A DNA stretch of 52,530 nucleotides, from contig VBGM01000160.1 of assembly GCA_005880855.1 (NCBI GenBank), positions 1 through 52,530 of the forward strand. The letters run 5' to 3'. The position numbers and the translations under genes are program-made. Positions 15,836 through 25,062 of this stretch are shown here, piece after piece. The stretch's first letter is position 1, and every line of letters starts with the position of its first letter. This DNA is from Chloroflexota bacterium. GTDB taxonomy: Bacteria > Chloroflexota > Dormibacteria > Dormibacterales > Dormibacteraceae. The notes beneath the pieces were generated by a model. That model saw only the letters and a list, made by a program, of their open reading frames with translations. It was not told where the DNA came from and did not search any database.

Positions 15836-17605
15836 TTGGCCGCGACCACGTCGGCGGCTCGCTCTCCCGCATACGAGCGCCTGCAGGGGCTGCTCGAGGC
15901 GGACCGCTGCGTGATCCTGGACGGAGGCATGGCCACCGAGCTCCAGCGGCAGCGAGCGACTTCGGACAACACCGGGCTCGACCGCCAGCTCTGGGGCACC
16001 TGGGCGTTGTACCGCGCGCCGCACGCCGTGCTCGACGTCCACAAGAGCTACGTCGCGGCCGGGTGCGACGTCATCTCCACGAACACGTGGTCGATCCTGT
16101 CCGCGCCAGAGGCTGAGCAGCGCCTAAGCGGCCCGACTCCGGAACGTGCGCACTGGATGGACATCGCTCGCCTCGGCATCCGGCTCCCGCGGCGCGCGAT
16201 CGCCGAGGCGGGACGACAGAGCACCTGTGCGGTGGCCTTCGCGATCTCAGGTGAGATCAACTCCGCGATGCGTAAGGAGTCCGTTGAGCTGCTGTCACGG
16301 GTCTTCGAGGAGGAGCAGCCGGATCTGATCCTGCTCGAGACGCTAACCCTGATCCGCGACCCCGCAACCTTTGAGACGGTCGAGGTCCTGAAGGAGATGG
16401 GGTTTCCGGTGTGGCTCTCGTTCCGGCGCTGCCGCCACGGCGTATGCGGCGTCTACGGCCAGCATTGGGGACCGCCTGAAGGAGATCTGTTCGGGCGGGC
16501 GGCCCGTCGCCTCGAGTCCATCGGCGTCGGCGCGCTGCTCATCAACTGTCTCCCGATCGACCACGTCCCCGGGATGATCGGGTGGCTTCGTGATTTCACC
16601 GAGCTCCCGCTCGGCGTCTACCCGAATCTTGGCCATATGACAGGTCCCAGCTGGCGCTTCGACGAGCACATCGGGCCGGCGCAATACGCCGACCTGGCGC
16701 TGTCGTGGCGGGAAGAAGGCGCCCAGATCATCGGCGGTTGCTGCGGCACGACCCCGGAGCACATCGCTGCTGCTGCCCTGGCGGTCGCCGCCACCAAGCC
16801 AGGACACAAGCATCCCGCGGTGCCGGTCGTACAACAAGAACCCGCCGAGCTCGAACCGGAACCCTCGCCGTGGGTGGACGACCGCGCCAGAACTCTCTAC
16901 CCCCTGCCGTTTCCCAATCTCACCGTCGACCCCGGCGTGTTCGTCCCGACGCAGGGCAGCTTCCTCTGCTGGCGCTACCTTTTCTCCCAAAACATCGGGG
17001 AGAACAAGACCTGCCTCGACGTTGGTTGCGGTTGCGGCGTCCTCGCTGTGCAGCTCGCGCGAAACGGCGCCCGGCATGTTCACGCGATCGACGTCGACCG
17101 TAACGCGATCGCCAACACGATGGCCAACGCCTTCAGGAACGGGGTGGCCGACCGCATGAGCGGGGAGGAGGTGGACCTGTACGAGTGGGAACCGCAGCAG
17201 CGCTACGACGTGTGTGTCGCCAGCCTTTTTCAGATGCCGGTCAACCCATTCGATGAACCTACCGGGCACCGACCACTCGACTACTGGGGACGAAACCTCC
17301 TCGACCATTTTCTCAAGACCCTTCCGCGCGTCCTCGTCGAGGACGGAAAGGCTTACTTCATGCAGCTATCGATCATCAGCCAGCGCGAGACGTCGCGCCA
17401 GCTGCAGAGGCTTGGCCTCCAGGCGCGAGTCGTTGACTTCAGCTTCTTTCCGTTTGGAGATCAGTTCGAGACCAACAAGGAACAGATCGAGCGTGTCGTG
17501 CAACGGTCCGATGCCTTCGAACTCAAGCTGGCCGGCAAGGATGTCATGGTGGCCTACCTGCTCGAAGTCACCAGATTGCCGAGGAGCTCATCGCAGCCGG
17601 AATGA
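15836..17605 (+). CDS. Homocysteine S-methyltransferase fused to a SAM-dependent methyltransferase
   Basis: A 589-residue two-domain protein with a TTG start preceded by GGCGAGG. Residues about 20-320 form a homocysteine methyltransferase barrel: ILDGGMATELQRQ at the start and zinc cysteines C238 (INCLP) and C302-C303 (GGCCGTTPEH). A Pro/Glu-rich linker (about 322-348) leads to a class I methyltransferase domain (about 355-585) with SAM motif I LDVGCGCG (394-401) and acidic loop HAIDVD. The usual NPPY catalytic motif is replaced by SLFQMPVNPF. It might both make and use a methylated donor for homocysteine, but the acceptor of the second domain is unknown. The stop overlaps the aminotransferase start as ATGA. 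Confidence 0.88.
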   Translation: MAATTSAARSPAYERLQGLLEADRCVILDGGMATELQRQRATSDNTGLDRQLWGTWALYRAPHAVLDVHKSYVAAGCDVISTNTWSILSAPEAEQRLSGPTPERAHWMDIARLGIRLPRRAIAEAGRQSTCAVAFAISGEINSAMRKESVELLSRVFEEEQPDLILLETLTLIRDPATFETVEVLKEMGFPVWLSFRRCRHGVCGVYGQHWGPPEGDLFGRAARRLESIGVGALLINCLPIDHVPGMIGWLRDFTELPLGVYPNLGHMTGPSWRFDEHIGPAQYADLALSWREEGAQIIGGCCGTTPEHIAAAALAVAATKPGHKHPAVPVVQQEPAELEPEPSPWVDDRARTLYPLPFPNLTVDPGVFVPTQGSFLCWRYLFSQNIGENKTCLDVGCGCGVLAVQLARNGARHVHAIDVDRNAIANTMANAFRNGVADRMSGEEVDLYEWEPQQRYDVCVASLFQMPVNPFDEPTGHRPLDYWGRNLLDHFLKTLPRVLVEDGKAYFMQLSIISQRETSRQLQRLGLQARVVDFSFFPFGDQFETNKEQIERVVQRSDAFELKLAGKDVMVAYLLEVTRLPRSSSQPE

Positions 17606-18768
17606 TGGGCCGAGGCAGGACCGGCGCGAGCCAGGCTGCTCTCCGGGGCCGCAATGTCGAGAGGCTCCTAGGCATCGACATACCGCCTGACGAGAGCATC
17701 GCTCGATTGCACATTGGAGATCCGTGTTTTGCGACCCCACCACACATCGTGGATGCGGCCACAGCGGCAATGGCCGAGGGCTACACGCATTACCCACCTT
17801 CGCGTGGAGATCCTGAGTTGAGGATTGCCGTCGCAAAGCACGCTTCGCTTCGTGCCGGTCGACGTATTGAGGCGACCGATGTCCTCATCACAGCCGGTGC
17901 GACGGAGGCGATCTACTGCGCGCTCACAGCAGTGCTCGATCCCGGGGATGAAGTCATTCTCTTCGACCCCAGCTACTCTCTCTATGGCGCGATCGTCGAT
18001 CAGATCGGCGCCGTTCCTGTGTTCGTCGCAATGACACCGGAGCTGCGGCCGGACCTCGACCGCCTGCACCGTGCCGTCACCGACAAGACGCGGCTCGTAG
18101 TCATCAACAACCCGGTCAACCCAACCGGCGTTGTCTTCACCGAGCGGGAGCTCAATGCGATAGCTGAAATCGCAGTTGCGAGAGATCTGCTCGTGCTAGC
18201 AGACGAAATCTACGGCGAGCTCGTTTTCACGCAGTCGTTCTCGACGTGCCTGGCAATGCCCGAGCTGGCGGACCGCCTTCTCTACGTGAACGGATTCTCA
18301 AAAACCTACGCAATGACGGGCTGGCGGCTGGGCTACTTGATTGCGCCAGCCGAACTTCTCCCAGCCGCCTATGTCATCCACAGCAACTGCGCCTCTGTGG
18401 TGAGCTGGCCGGCCCAGCGGGCCGGAATCGCGGCCTTGCAGGGTCGGCGCGAACCAATCGACGAGATGATCGCCGGCTATCTTGCGAGGCGCGAAGACAT
18501 GCTTCTCGGCCTGGCCGGCACGCCGGGCCTCACGTTGACACGGCCGGAGGGAGCCTTCTACCTGTATGTCGGCTTCAGCTTCGATACCCCCATTCGCTCA
18601 GCGGATCTCGCGAAATTGCTGCTGGCCGAAGGCGTGGCCGTGCGCAGCGGGACCGAATATGGGCCATCGGGGGAGGGCCATCTGCGCCTGAGCTATTCGG
18701 CGACTTTCGACGATATCCGCACGGGTGCTCAACGCCTCCATCGTGTCTTCGAGCACCTGTCCGGCTAG
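17602..18768 (+). CDS. Class I/II pyridoxal-phosphate aminotransferase
   Basis: A 388-residue fold-type I aminotransferase of the AspC-like group. Visible signatures are the substrate loop YTHYPPSRGDPELR, TAGATEAIY for phosphate binding, NNPVNPTG with the cofactor Asn (N173), ADEIYGELVF with the Asp (D201) and Tyr (Y204), the Schiff-base Lys K234 in NGFSKTYAMTGWRLG, and a C-terminal Arg in LRLSYSA for substrate carboxylate binding. It is the last gene of the operon starting at 13714 and overlaps its upstream neighbour by 4 bases. Its end overlaps the convergent M20 gene by 4 bases. Substrate amino acid not determinable. Confidence 0.95.
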   Translation: MMGRGRTGASQAALRGRNVERLLGIDIPPDESIARLHIGDPCFATPPHIVDAATAAMAEGYTHYPPSRGDPELRIAVAKHASLRAGRRIEATDVLITAGATEAIYCALTAVLDPGDEVILFDPSYSLYGAIVDQIGAVPVFVAMTPELRPDLDRLHRAVTDKTRLVVINNPVNPTGVVFTERELNAIAEIAVARDLLVLADEIYGELVFTQSFSTCLAMPELADRLLYVNGFSKTYAMTGWRLGYLIAPAELLPAAYVIHSNCASVVSWPAQRAGIAALQGRREPIDEMIAGYLARREDMLLGLAGTPGLTLTRPEGAFYLYVGFSFDTPIRSADLAKLLLAEGVAVRSGTEYGPSGEGHLRLSYSATFDDIRTGAQRLHRVFEHLSG

Positions 18769-20000
18769 CGCCGTGCGACGTTAGCGCCGTTCACAGCGTC
18801 GCCCCACGCCGTGGACTCGCCTGGATCATGACTCACACCGCCGATTGAGGGCACGAAGATCAGCCCGCTGGGGGTCACAGCGGCTAGAGCCTGCGCATCG
18901 TGGCCGGCGCCAGACGGAAGGCGTTTCGTGGTCAACCCGAGGTCAGCGGCAGCGCGCTCGATCGCGCCCCAGATCATCGGATCCAGGCCGGTCGGCTGCC
19001 AGTGGGCGACCGGGCTGATCTCGACACCAATTCCGTCCGCCTCGGCGAGGGCGCGGATCCGGGCAAGCACCTCCGACTCGATTGCGTCCAGCTCGCCCTC
19101 GTCTTGGGAGCGGAACTCCAGCGCCACCCGCGCTACTCCAGGCACAACGTTAAAGGCTCCGGGTTCGACGCGCACGTCCCCAACGGTGGCCACGCAGCTG
19201 GGGAAATCGCGAACGATGATCTCGCGAACGCCCAGGATGACTTTGGCCGCGGCGACAGCAGCATCGTGACGTGCGTCCATCGGCGTAGTCCCGGCATGGC
19301 CCCGTACACCGCGGAGAACGATCCGAAACGAGCGCGAGCCGACGATTGCAGTGACGACCCCGATCTGCACTGCTTCGCGTTCAAGGCGCGGGCCCTGTTC
19401 GATGTGCAGCTCGAGGTAGCCGGCGAGCAAGCCGGGGTCGCGGCGCGCGTCAAAGAGCCGTTCCTCGCGCAGCCCGGCTCGCTCGAGCCCGGCGACCAAG
19501 GCCTGGCGTCCTCCTCGCGGGGACTGCAGGAATTCCGGCGTCAGGGTTCCGGCCAGCGCTTTGCTGCCGAGGAGGCCGACCAGCGTGCCCTCCTCATCGG
19601 TGAAGTCGATGGCTTCGAGGGTAAATGGGAGATCTGCGCCGGCCCCCTTGCAGGCGAGCAGCACATGCAGTGCAGCCACGACGCCGAGCGCACCGTCGTA
19701 GCGACCTCCGCCTGGGACGGAGTCCAGGTGAGATCCCAGTAAGAGGACTCGCGCATCGCTCGAATGGCGAGCCCGAAGCACCGCCGAATGATTGCCGGCA
19801 GTGTCGACGTGGGTGGCCAATCCCCCGGCCTCCGCTCGGGCGAGAAACCATTTCCGCGCGGCAAGGTGCGCGTCGCTGAAGGTCGGCCGGCTGACGCCCC
19901 CGTCGGGAGTCGCGCCGAATCTGGCCAGGGCCTCGAAGTCCTGACGCATCCGCTCGCCATCCAGCAGGTTGGGCGAATAGGCCTGCGACGGTCCAATCAC
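18765..20000 (-). CDS. M20 family Zn-dependent hydrolase (N-carbamoyl-amino acid hydrolase/allantoate amidohydrolase type)
   Basis: A 411-residue two-zinc amidohydrolase with a GTG start (MIGPSQAYSPN). Metal and catalytic motifs are all present: GSHLDSVPGGGRYDG (H91, D102), FTDEEGT (E136/E137), YLELHIEQGP, the dimer-bridging GHAGTTPMDARHD, SGAGHDAQA and the C-terminal His in GVSHDPGE. The family removes a carbamoyl group from N-carbamoyl amino acids or ureidoglycolate-type substrates, releasing ammonia and CO2. It follows soxB by only 19 bases in the same direction, so it is the last gene of the sox-like operon. That context makes N-carbamoylsarcosine or a related N-methyl ureido compound a candidate substrate. 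Confidence 0.93.
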   Translation of the reverse strand: MIGPSQAYSPNLLDGERMRQDFEALARFGATPDGGVSRPTFSDAHLAARKWFLARAEAGGLATHVDTAGNHSAVLRARHSSDARVLLLGSHLDSVPGGGRYDGALGVVAALHVLLACKGAGADLPFTLEAIDFTDEEGTLVGLLGSKALAGTLTPEFLQSPRGGRQALVAGLERAGLREERLFDARRDPGLLAGYLELHIEQGPRLEREAVQIGVVTAIVGSRSFRIVLRGVRGHAGTTPMDARHDAAVAAAKVILGVREIIVRDFPSCVATVGDVRVEPGAFNVVPGVARVALEFRSQDEGELDAIESEVLARIRALAEADGIGVEISPVAHWQPTGLDPMIWGAIERAAADLGLTTKRLPSGAGHDAQALAAVTPSGLIFVPSIGGVSHDPGESTAWGDAVNGANVARR

Positions 20001-20019
20001 GGCTCGAGCTTATGGCGTC

Positions 20020-21228
20020 TCAGTGCGAGACGGCGGCGGCTGCCAGCTCCGAGACCAACCTCCGTTCGCGGAAGCGACTTGGAGTGAATGACGCGATGAG
20101 CTCGGGCGACCTTCCGGTCGTGACGGCCTCGGCCATGCAGACCCCCGAGATGGGTACGGCCTTGAAACCGTACGTCCCCCAGCCGCAGTCGACGAAAAAG
20201 CCCTTCACGTCGGTCTCGCCCATGATCGGGCTGTAGTCGGGCGTCACATCGCACAGGCCGGTCCACGACCTCAGCACGCGGAGCGTCCGTAGTCGCGGGA
20301 GGAGATCCGTTGCATGCCTCGCGGATGTCTCCAGGAAATTCAGCGTCGAGGCGAAGCTGTAAGTGCTGTATGGCTCGATCTCCGAACCGATGAGAATCTC
20401 GCCCCGATCCGTCTGGCTCACATACACATGCAGCGTGGCCGACACCAGGATGATGTGGAGCATCGGTTTGATCGGCTCGGTCACGTACGCCTGGAGGTTG
20501 TGCGTGACGATTGGCAGCTCGACCCCGGCCATCGAGCACACGAGGCTCGACCATCCGGCGACAGCGGCGAGCACCGATGGTGCAGAGATGGCGCCCCGAT
20601 TGGTCCGCACACCGGTTACGCGTCCCGATGCGACGTCGATGCCTGTCACCTCGGTCGCGGGAAAGATGTCGACACCGAGCCGGTCGGCCGCTCGCGCGTA
20701 TGCCCACACCACGGCGTCGTGGCGGATGACCGCCCCCGGCGGGTGGTAGAGCCCGCCCTGGATCGGGTATGTAACCCGATCGGACATGTCGAGCTCGGGG
20801 CAGAGCCTTGCGATCTCGTCGGGTCCGACCACGCGGCTGTTGACGCCCAGTGCCTGGTTCACCTCGGCCCGCTCGACCATCGTCATCATCGCCCGCTCCG
20901 TGTGCGCGAGCGTGATGTGCCCCTGTTGCGAGAAGAGAAGGTTGTAGTCGAGCTCCTGGGAGAGCCGCTGATAGAGCTTCACGCTCTGGTCGTAGAAACG
21001 CACGCCGTCAGGGGTGCGGTAGTTCGACCGAATGATCGTGGTGTTCCGTCCGCTGCCGCCGGCCCCGATGTAGCTCTTCTCGAGGACGGCGATATTGCGA
21101 ACGCCTCTCTTGGCCAGCTCGTAAGCGGCCGCCAGGCCATGCGCGCCGCCGCCGACGATGACGACGTCGTATGTCTTCTTGAGCTCGGGCCTGCGCCACA
21201 TTCGCCAGGGTCTCAGGTAGCGAATCAC
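20020..21228 (-). CDS. soxB: Sarcosine oxidase beta subunit-like FAD protein
   Basis: A 402-residue flavoprotein. GTG at 21228 is chosen since it overlaps the soxG stop as GTGA. The FAD motif is VVIVGGGAHGLAAAYELAK, followed by the SoxB-specific GGSGRNTTIIRSNYRTP block and WTGLCDVTPDYSPIMGE near the C-terminus, with DCGWGTYGFKAVPISG binding the flavin. In heterotetrameric sarcosine oxidases the beta subunit oxidises the N-methyl group of sarcosine and passes the methylene to the alpha subunit. Here the gene comes last of the four subunits (order D-A-G-B) rather than first as in the usual soxBDAG. It could act on another N-methyl amino acid. Confidence 0.92.
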   Translation of the reverse strand: MIRYLRPWRMWRRPELKKTYDVVIVGGGAHGLAAAYELAKRGVRNIAVLEKSYIGAGGSGRNTTIIRSNYRTPDGVRFYDQSVKLYQRLSQELDYNLLFSQQGHITLAHTERAMMTMVERAEVNQALGVNSRVVGPDEIARLCPELDMSDRVTYPIQGGLYHPPGAVIRHDAVVWAYARAADRLGVDIFPATEVTGIDVASGRVTGVRTNRGAISAPSVLAAVAGWSSLVCSMAGVELPIVTHNLQAYVTEPIKPMLHIILVSATLHVYVSQTDRGEILIGSEIEPYSTYSFASTLNFLETSARHATDLLPRLRTLRVLRSWTGLCDVTPDYSPIMGETDVKGFFVDCGWGTYGFKAVPISGVCMAEAVTTGRSPELIASFTPSRFRERRLVSELAAAAVSH

Positions 21229-21932
21229 TTCCACCCCCACGCTTCGAGCGCCCGCCAACCCACTGGAGTACCCGCAAGGCTCTGCAGGACGCCCCAGGCG
21301 TATCGACCGTAGTCCGAGCTCGCGTAGATCTCCGCCGCCGGCTCTTGGAGATCCTTCATCACAAGAATGGCTGGAATCCGCGCCCAGCTCGCCGCCACGC
21401 AGCGACCGGAAAGTAGGTCGGCCGGATCGATGGTCACCGTCCGCGCGAGAAAGTCCTCCAGGCGGGGCCCCGCGACGAGGAATCCTGAAAGTGCACCGCT
21501 CACGTCTGTCGCCATCGCGCCTTGGCGCTGCTGTTGTTCCAGCGCACGGAGAACGTCACCTTCGGCCGATGGCGAAACCAGGACCAGGGCCCAGTCCCTG
21601 GCTATCCGGGCAATCGCTCCACCCGTTGCCACCGGCGCGACATGTAGCGGGTCGAGCGGCGCGCCGGTCAGGAACCGTACGTGATCATCTACAGCACCGC
21701 TGAGGTGAAGCTTGCCCCGGGCGCTGATATCGGCGAATCCCAGGGCAGAGCCGAGCGCATCGATCTCCGCATCGATCGACCGGTAGACGGAGGGCACCAA
21801 CCACGCGCCGCGTCTCTCGAACTTCGCGCCGACGTCCGTGTGCTTGCGGTGGAGGACCGATCGCATGACCGGCTCGCGGGGCCTCTTGTCCGTTCCGGCG
21901 TCAGGCCGAGATACGGATGCAGCTTCGGTCAA
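21225..21932 (-). CDS. soxG: Sarcosine oxidase gamma subunit-like protein
   Basis: A 235-residue protein with a TTG start overlapping the soxA stop (TTGA). It has the GcvT-related fold seen in gamma subunits: GFADISARGKLHLSGAVDDH, FLTGAPLDPLH and SGALSGFLVAGPRLEDFLART. It is longer at the N-terminus than needed; a Met at residue 23 (MRSVLHRKH) is an alternative start. Gamma subunits have no known catalytic residue and stabilise the oxidase complex. Its position between soxA and soxB and the 4-base overlaps on both sides support the assignment more than the sequence alone. Confidence 0.8.
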   Translation of the reverse strand: MTEAASVSRPDAGTDKRPREPVMRSVLHRKHTDVGAKFERRGAWLVPSVYRSIDAEIDALGSALGFADISARGKLHLSGAVDDHVRFLTGAPLDPLHVAPVATGGAIARIARDWALVLVSPSAEGDVLRALEQQQRQGAMATDVSGALSGFLVAGPRLEDFLARTVTIDPADLLSGRCVAASWARIPAILVMKDLQEPAAEIYASSDYGRYAWGVLQSLAGTPVGWRALEAWGWK

Positions 21933-24796
21933 GCCCTCAACCTCGCGCCGTCGGGATCGTAGAACGGCTTCAGGTAGACGCGGGCCGCCACCATTTCCCC
22001 TCCGGATCGGAACTCGAGGCGCGTCCCCTCTTGGGCCATCTCCTCAGGCACCCACGCCAAGCCGATGAATGCCGACGTCGCATCGCTCCAGCGGCTGGAG
22101 CACACGCGCCCGACCGGCCGGCCGTTGAGCACGAGCGCCGCGCCTTCCAGCGGCAGGCCCCCGCTATCGACCTTGAACCCAACCAGCTTCTCAGGGAGCT
22201 CGTGGGACGCGTCGTCCAGCAGCGCCGCGCGGCCAAGAAAGTCCTGCTTGTCGAGCTTCACCATCCAGCCAAGACTCGCACCGTACGGGGTGGACAGCGC
22301 ATCCGTGTCCTGGCCGACGATGATGTGCTGCTTCTCCAGTCGCAGGATCCGCTGGCTTTCGAGTCCGAAGGGCAGAATGCCGAGGTCGGCACCCTCGGCA
22401 AGCATCGATTCCCACATGTGCACCGCGTAGGCGCTCGGGAAGTGGACCTCGTAGCTCAGCTCACCAACGAAGCCGATGCGCAGGATCATCGCCGGCACGC
22501 CACAGACCTCGGCCTGCGCCAGTTTCAAGTAAGGGAGGGCGGCGGCCGAGACGTCGGCGTCCGTCAGGCGACTCATCAGCTCACGCGACCGCGGTCCGGC
22601 TACGTTGATCGCTCCGTATGCCGAGCTGACGTTCACGAACTGAGCGTTGAGCCGCCAGTCCGCCATCCACCACTTGATCCACTGGTCGATCGCATCGGAG
22701 CCAGTTGTCGTGGTGGTCACAAAGAACTCGTCCTCTGAGACGCGCCCTACCGTGCCATCGTCGATGATCACGCCCTGGTCGTTGAGCATCGCGCCGTAGC
22801 GGATGCGCCCGACCTTCAAGTCGCCGTACCTGTTCGGGTACAGCCTCTCCAGCAGCTCGACCGCAGCGGCGCCGCGAAGTCGAAACTTGCCGAGGGTGCT
22901 GACGTCGATGATCGCCACGCGCTCGTGCACCGCTTTACATTCCTCAGCCGGCTCGCGGTACTGCTTGGGGCGTCGCCATTCGCCTGCCCAGATGAACTCC
23001 GCGCCGAGGTCGGTGTGGCATTCGTGCAGAGGGCTCTCCTTTTCGGGTTCCAGGTGGTCTGCCGCCAGCAGCCCGAGCTCGACTGGGCGCCAGGGCGCTC
23101 GTGCAGTAGGCACGCCGGTCTCTGGAATGCTCCGGCCGGTCAGCTCGGCCGCGTACCGCACGCATCCGGCGAGACAAGACTTGCCCTGGCACGGACCCAT
23201 CCCCAGGGTGGTGTACCGCTTGAGGAGCTCGATCCCATCGAAGCCCTCCTGGACCGATGTCGCCATCTCCTTAGTGGTGACGTCCATGCACAGACAGGTG
23301 AAGATCTTGGCCGCCGAATTGGGCACCTCTGGCAGCATCACCGATGCAGGCCCGCCGCCCGGCATGATCCTTTCCAGCGCCTCACGCCTGTGCGCAGCCG
23401 GCCTGGCAGCCGTCGCGTCGGCTGCCTTCAGCCCAGCAAGCCGACCAGCGACCAAGCTGCGCACCGGATTTGAGGCGCCGGTAACCGCACCAGCCACCTG
23501 GATGCGGTCGGGGATCGCTTCCGGCACGAAGGTCATCAGGGATTCGTCGTAGCGCATACGGGTTCCAGCCTGGGCAAGAAGGCCCGACGCTGGGACCACC
23601 TGACCCGCCATGACGACGAGGTCGCACTCGAAACGTTCATCCGCTCCCTGTCTGCGGGAGACGAGCGAGCGCACCCGCTTCCCGCCCTCAGCGCGAATCG
23701 GCGTGGAGGCGTCGCGCAGGCTCGCACCCGCCGCGGCGGCAGCCTCGACCTCGCGACCGGCCGGATTGGGGCGCCAATCAAGGATCGTGACGCCCGCGCC
23801 GCCTTCGAGAAGCATCTGAGCGCACTGATAGCCGCGATCGTCCCCCGTCAGCACGACGGCGACGCGGCCGGGCAGGACTCGGTGGAGGCCCATCAGCCGC
23901 TCGGCGCCACGCGCCGACATGATTCCGGGCAGATCGCTGTTGCCGAACCACAGCGGCTGCTCGAGGCCGCCGGTGGTGATGACCAGCTGGCGCGGCCGTA
24001 TTCGCACCAGCTCATTCGGCCCCGCCGCCGCCACCAGGTTGTCCTCGAAGACGCCCAATGCCGTCGTCGATAGGCGGACATCGACTCCTTCCTTCGCGAT
24101 TTCGCCGGCGAGACGCTCCGCCAGCACGTGGCCGGCCTCCGCATCGGACGCCTCGGGATCGCGCACCGGCCGGCGCATCGTCCGCAGGCCGCCTCCGAGC
24201 GCAGGTTCTGAGTCGATCAGCACGGTACGAGCGCCCGCTCGAGCCGCTTCGAGAGCAGCTCCCAGCCCCGCAGGTCCGCCCCCGACGACGAGCACATCGG
24301 GATGGAGATTCACGGACTGGTAGTGAACCTTCTCCAGCGCTGTCTCAGGTGGCTTCCCTATGCCCGCCGCCTGACGGATGAACGGCTCCGCCAGCGGCCA
24401 CATGAAGCGAGGCCGGTACAGGGACTTGTAGTAAAAACCGGGAGGGAAGAACATCGACAAGCGATCCACGGCGCGCATGAGATCGAAGTCCACCGAGGGC
24501 ATTCCGTTCTGGCGCTGCACCCGCATGCCGGCTCGCACCGGCGTCTGGCATGCCTGGAGGTTGGGCACGCCATCCACGCGGACCATGCAGCTTGCGCATG
24601 CACCAGTCATGCAGAACAGGCCACGCGGTCGGTGGTACTTGAACGAGCGGCCGGTGACGACGACTCCGGCGGCTGCCATCGCAGAGGCGACGGAATCTCC
24701 CTCGAACGCTGGAAGCGGCCTGCCGTCGACGAACAAGCTGACGGTTCGAGTTCGGTCGATCACCTCGCCGGGCGCGGCCGCGAGCCGGATTGTCAT
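21929..24796 (-). CDS. soxA: Sarcosine oxidase alpha subunit-like protein with extra iron-sulfur cysteine motifs
   Basis: A 955-residue multidomain protein. In order: an N-terminal ferredoxin-like domain with C62, C67, C70 and C83 (CMTGACASCMVRVDG then QAC), an FAD/NAD-binding domain (VVGGGPAGLGA near 171), a BFD-like cysteine motif (C501, C503, C536, C541: FTCLCMDVTTKE and GPCQGKSC), and a C-terminal GcvT-like folate domain from about 590 (DVSTLGKFRLRG to the end). The folate domain would pass the oxidised methyl group to tetrahydrofolate. As far as I recall, classical SoxA lacks the four N-terminal cysteines; here both Cys sets look complete, suggesting [2Fe-2S] clusters and electron transfer to a carrier rather than only to oxygen. 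Overlaps soxD by 4 bases. Confidence 0.93.
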   Translation of the reverse strand: MTIRLAAAPGEVIDRTRTVSLFVDGRPLPAFEGDSVASAMAAAGVVVTGRSFKYHRPRGLFCMTGACASCMVRVDGVPNLQACQTPVRAGMRVQRQNGMPSVDFDLMRAVDRLSMFFPPGFYYKSLYRPRFMWPLAEPFIRQAAGIGKPPETALEKVHYQSVNLHPDVLVVGGGPAGLGAALEAARAGARTVLIDSEPALGGGLRTMRRPVRDPEASDAEAGHVLAERLAGEIAKEGVDVRLSTTALGVFEDNLVAAAGPNELVRIRPRQLVITTGGLEQPLWFGNSDLPGIMSARGAERLMGLHRVLPGRVAVVLTGDDRGYQCAQMLLEGGAGVTILDWRPNPAGREVEAAAAAGASLRDASTPIRAEGGKRVRSLVSRRQGADERFECDLVVMAGQVVPASGLLAQAGTRMRYDESLMTFVPEAIPDRIQVAGAVTGASNPVRSLVAGRLAGLKAADATAARPAAHRREALERIMPGGGPASVMLPEVPNSAAKIFTCLCMDVTTKEMATSVQEGFDGIELLKRYTTLGMGPCQGKSCLAGCVRYAAELTGRSIPETGVPTARAPWRPVELGLLAADHLEPEKESPLHECHTDLGAEFIWAGEWRRPKQYREPAEECKAVHERVAIIDVSTLGKFRLRGAAAVELLERLYPNRYGDLKVGRIRYGAMLNDQGVIIDDGTVGRVSEDEFFVTTTTTGSDAIDQWIKWWMADWRLNAQFVNVSSAYGAINVAGPRSRELMSRLTDADVSAAALPYLKLAQAEVCGVPAMILRIGFVGELSYEVHFPSAYAVHMWESMLAEGADLGILPFGLESQRILRLEKQHIIVGQDTDALSTPYGASLGWMVKLDKQDFLGRAALLDDASHELPEKLVGFKVDSGGLPLEGAALVLNGRPVGRVCSSRWSDATSAFIGLAWVPEEMAQEGTRLEFRSGGEMVAARVYLKPFYDPDGARLRA

Positions 24797-25062
24797 CGCT
24801 CCCGCCGAGCGTCGTCAGGCCAGTAGCTGCCAAGGAACGTGTTCGCAACGGTGTCCCTACGTGCCAGGAACCACGAGCGGCATCCTGCACGGTGATACCA
24901 CCATTCCTGCTGTGGACCGCTCGCGTTGCGCCTGACATACAGATACTTGGCAAGCTTCTCGACAGGTGCGTTGGGCTTGGGGCGCGCGTTGGTCTCGCCG
25001 CCGTAGGAGAACTCGGTGAACTCACGAGGTCCGCAGTTCGGGCAGGGTACGAGCAGACTCAA
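24793..25062 (-). CDS. soxD: Sarcosine oxidase delta subunit-like zinc protein
   Basis: An 89-residue protein starting at TTG 25062 (MSLLVPCPNCGPREFTEFSYGGE). It matches the delta-subunit pattern: zinc cysteines C7 and C10 in CPNCG, the middle block VRRNASGPQQEWWYHRAGCRSWF with the His and Cys ligands, and a C-terminal RRDTVANTFLGSYWP tail. The delta subunit is a small structural zinc subunit of the heterotetramer. It is the first gene of the D-A-G-B-M20 operon. No strong ribosome site precedes the TTG, so the true start is uncertain by a few codons. Confidence 0.9.
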   Translation of the reverse strand: MSLLVPCPNCGPREFTEFSYGGETNARPKPNAPVEKLAKYLYVRRNASGPQQEWWYHRAGCRSWFLARRDTVANTFLGSYWPDDARRER

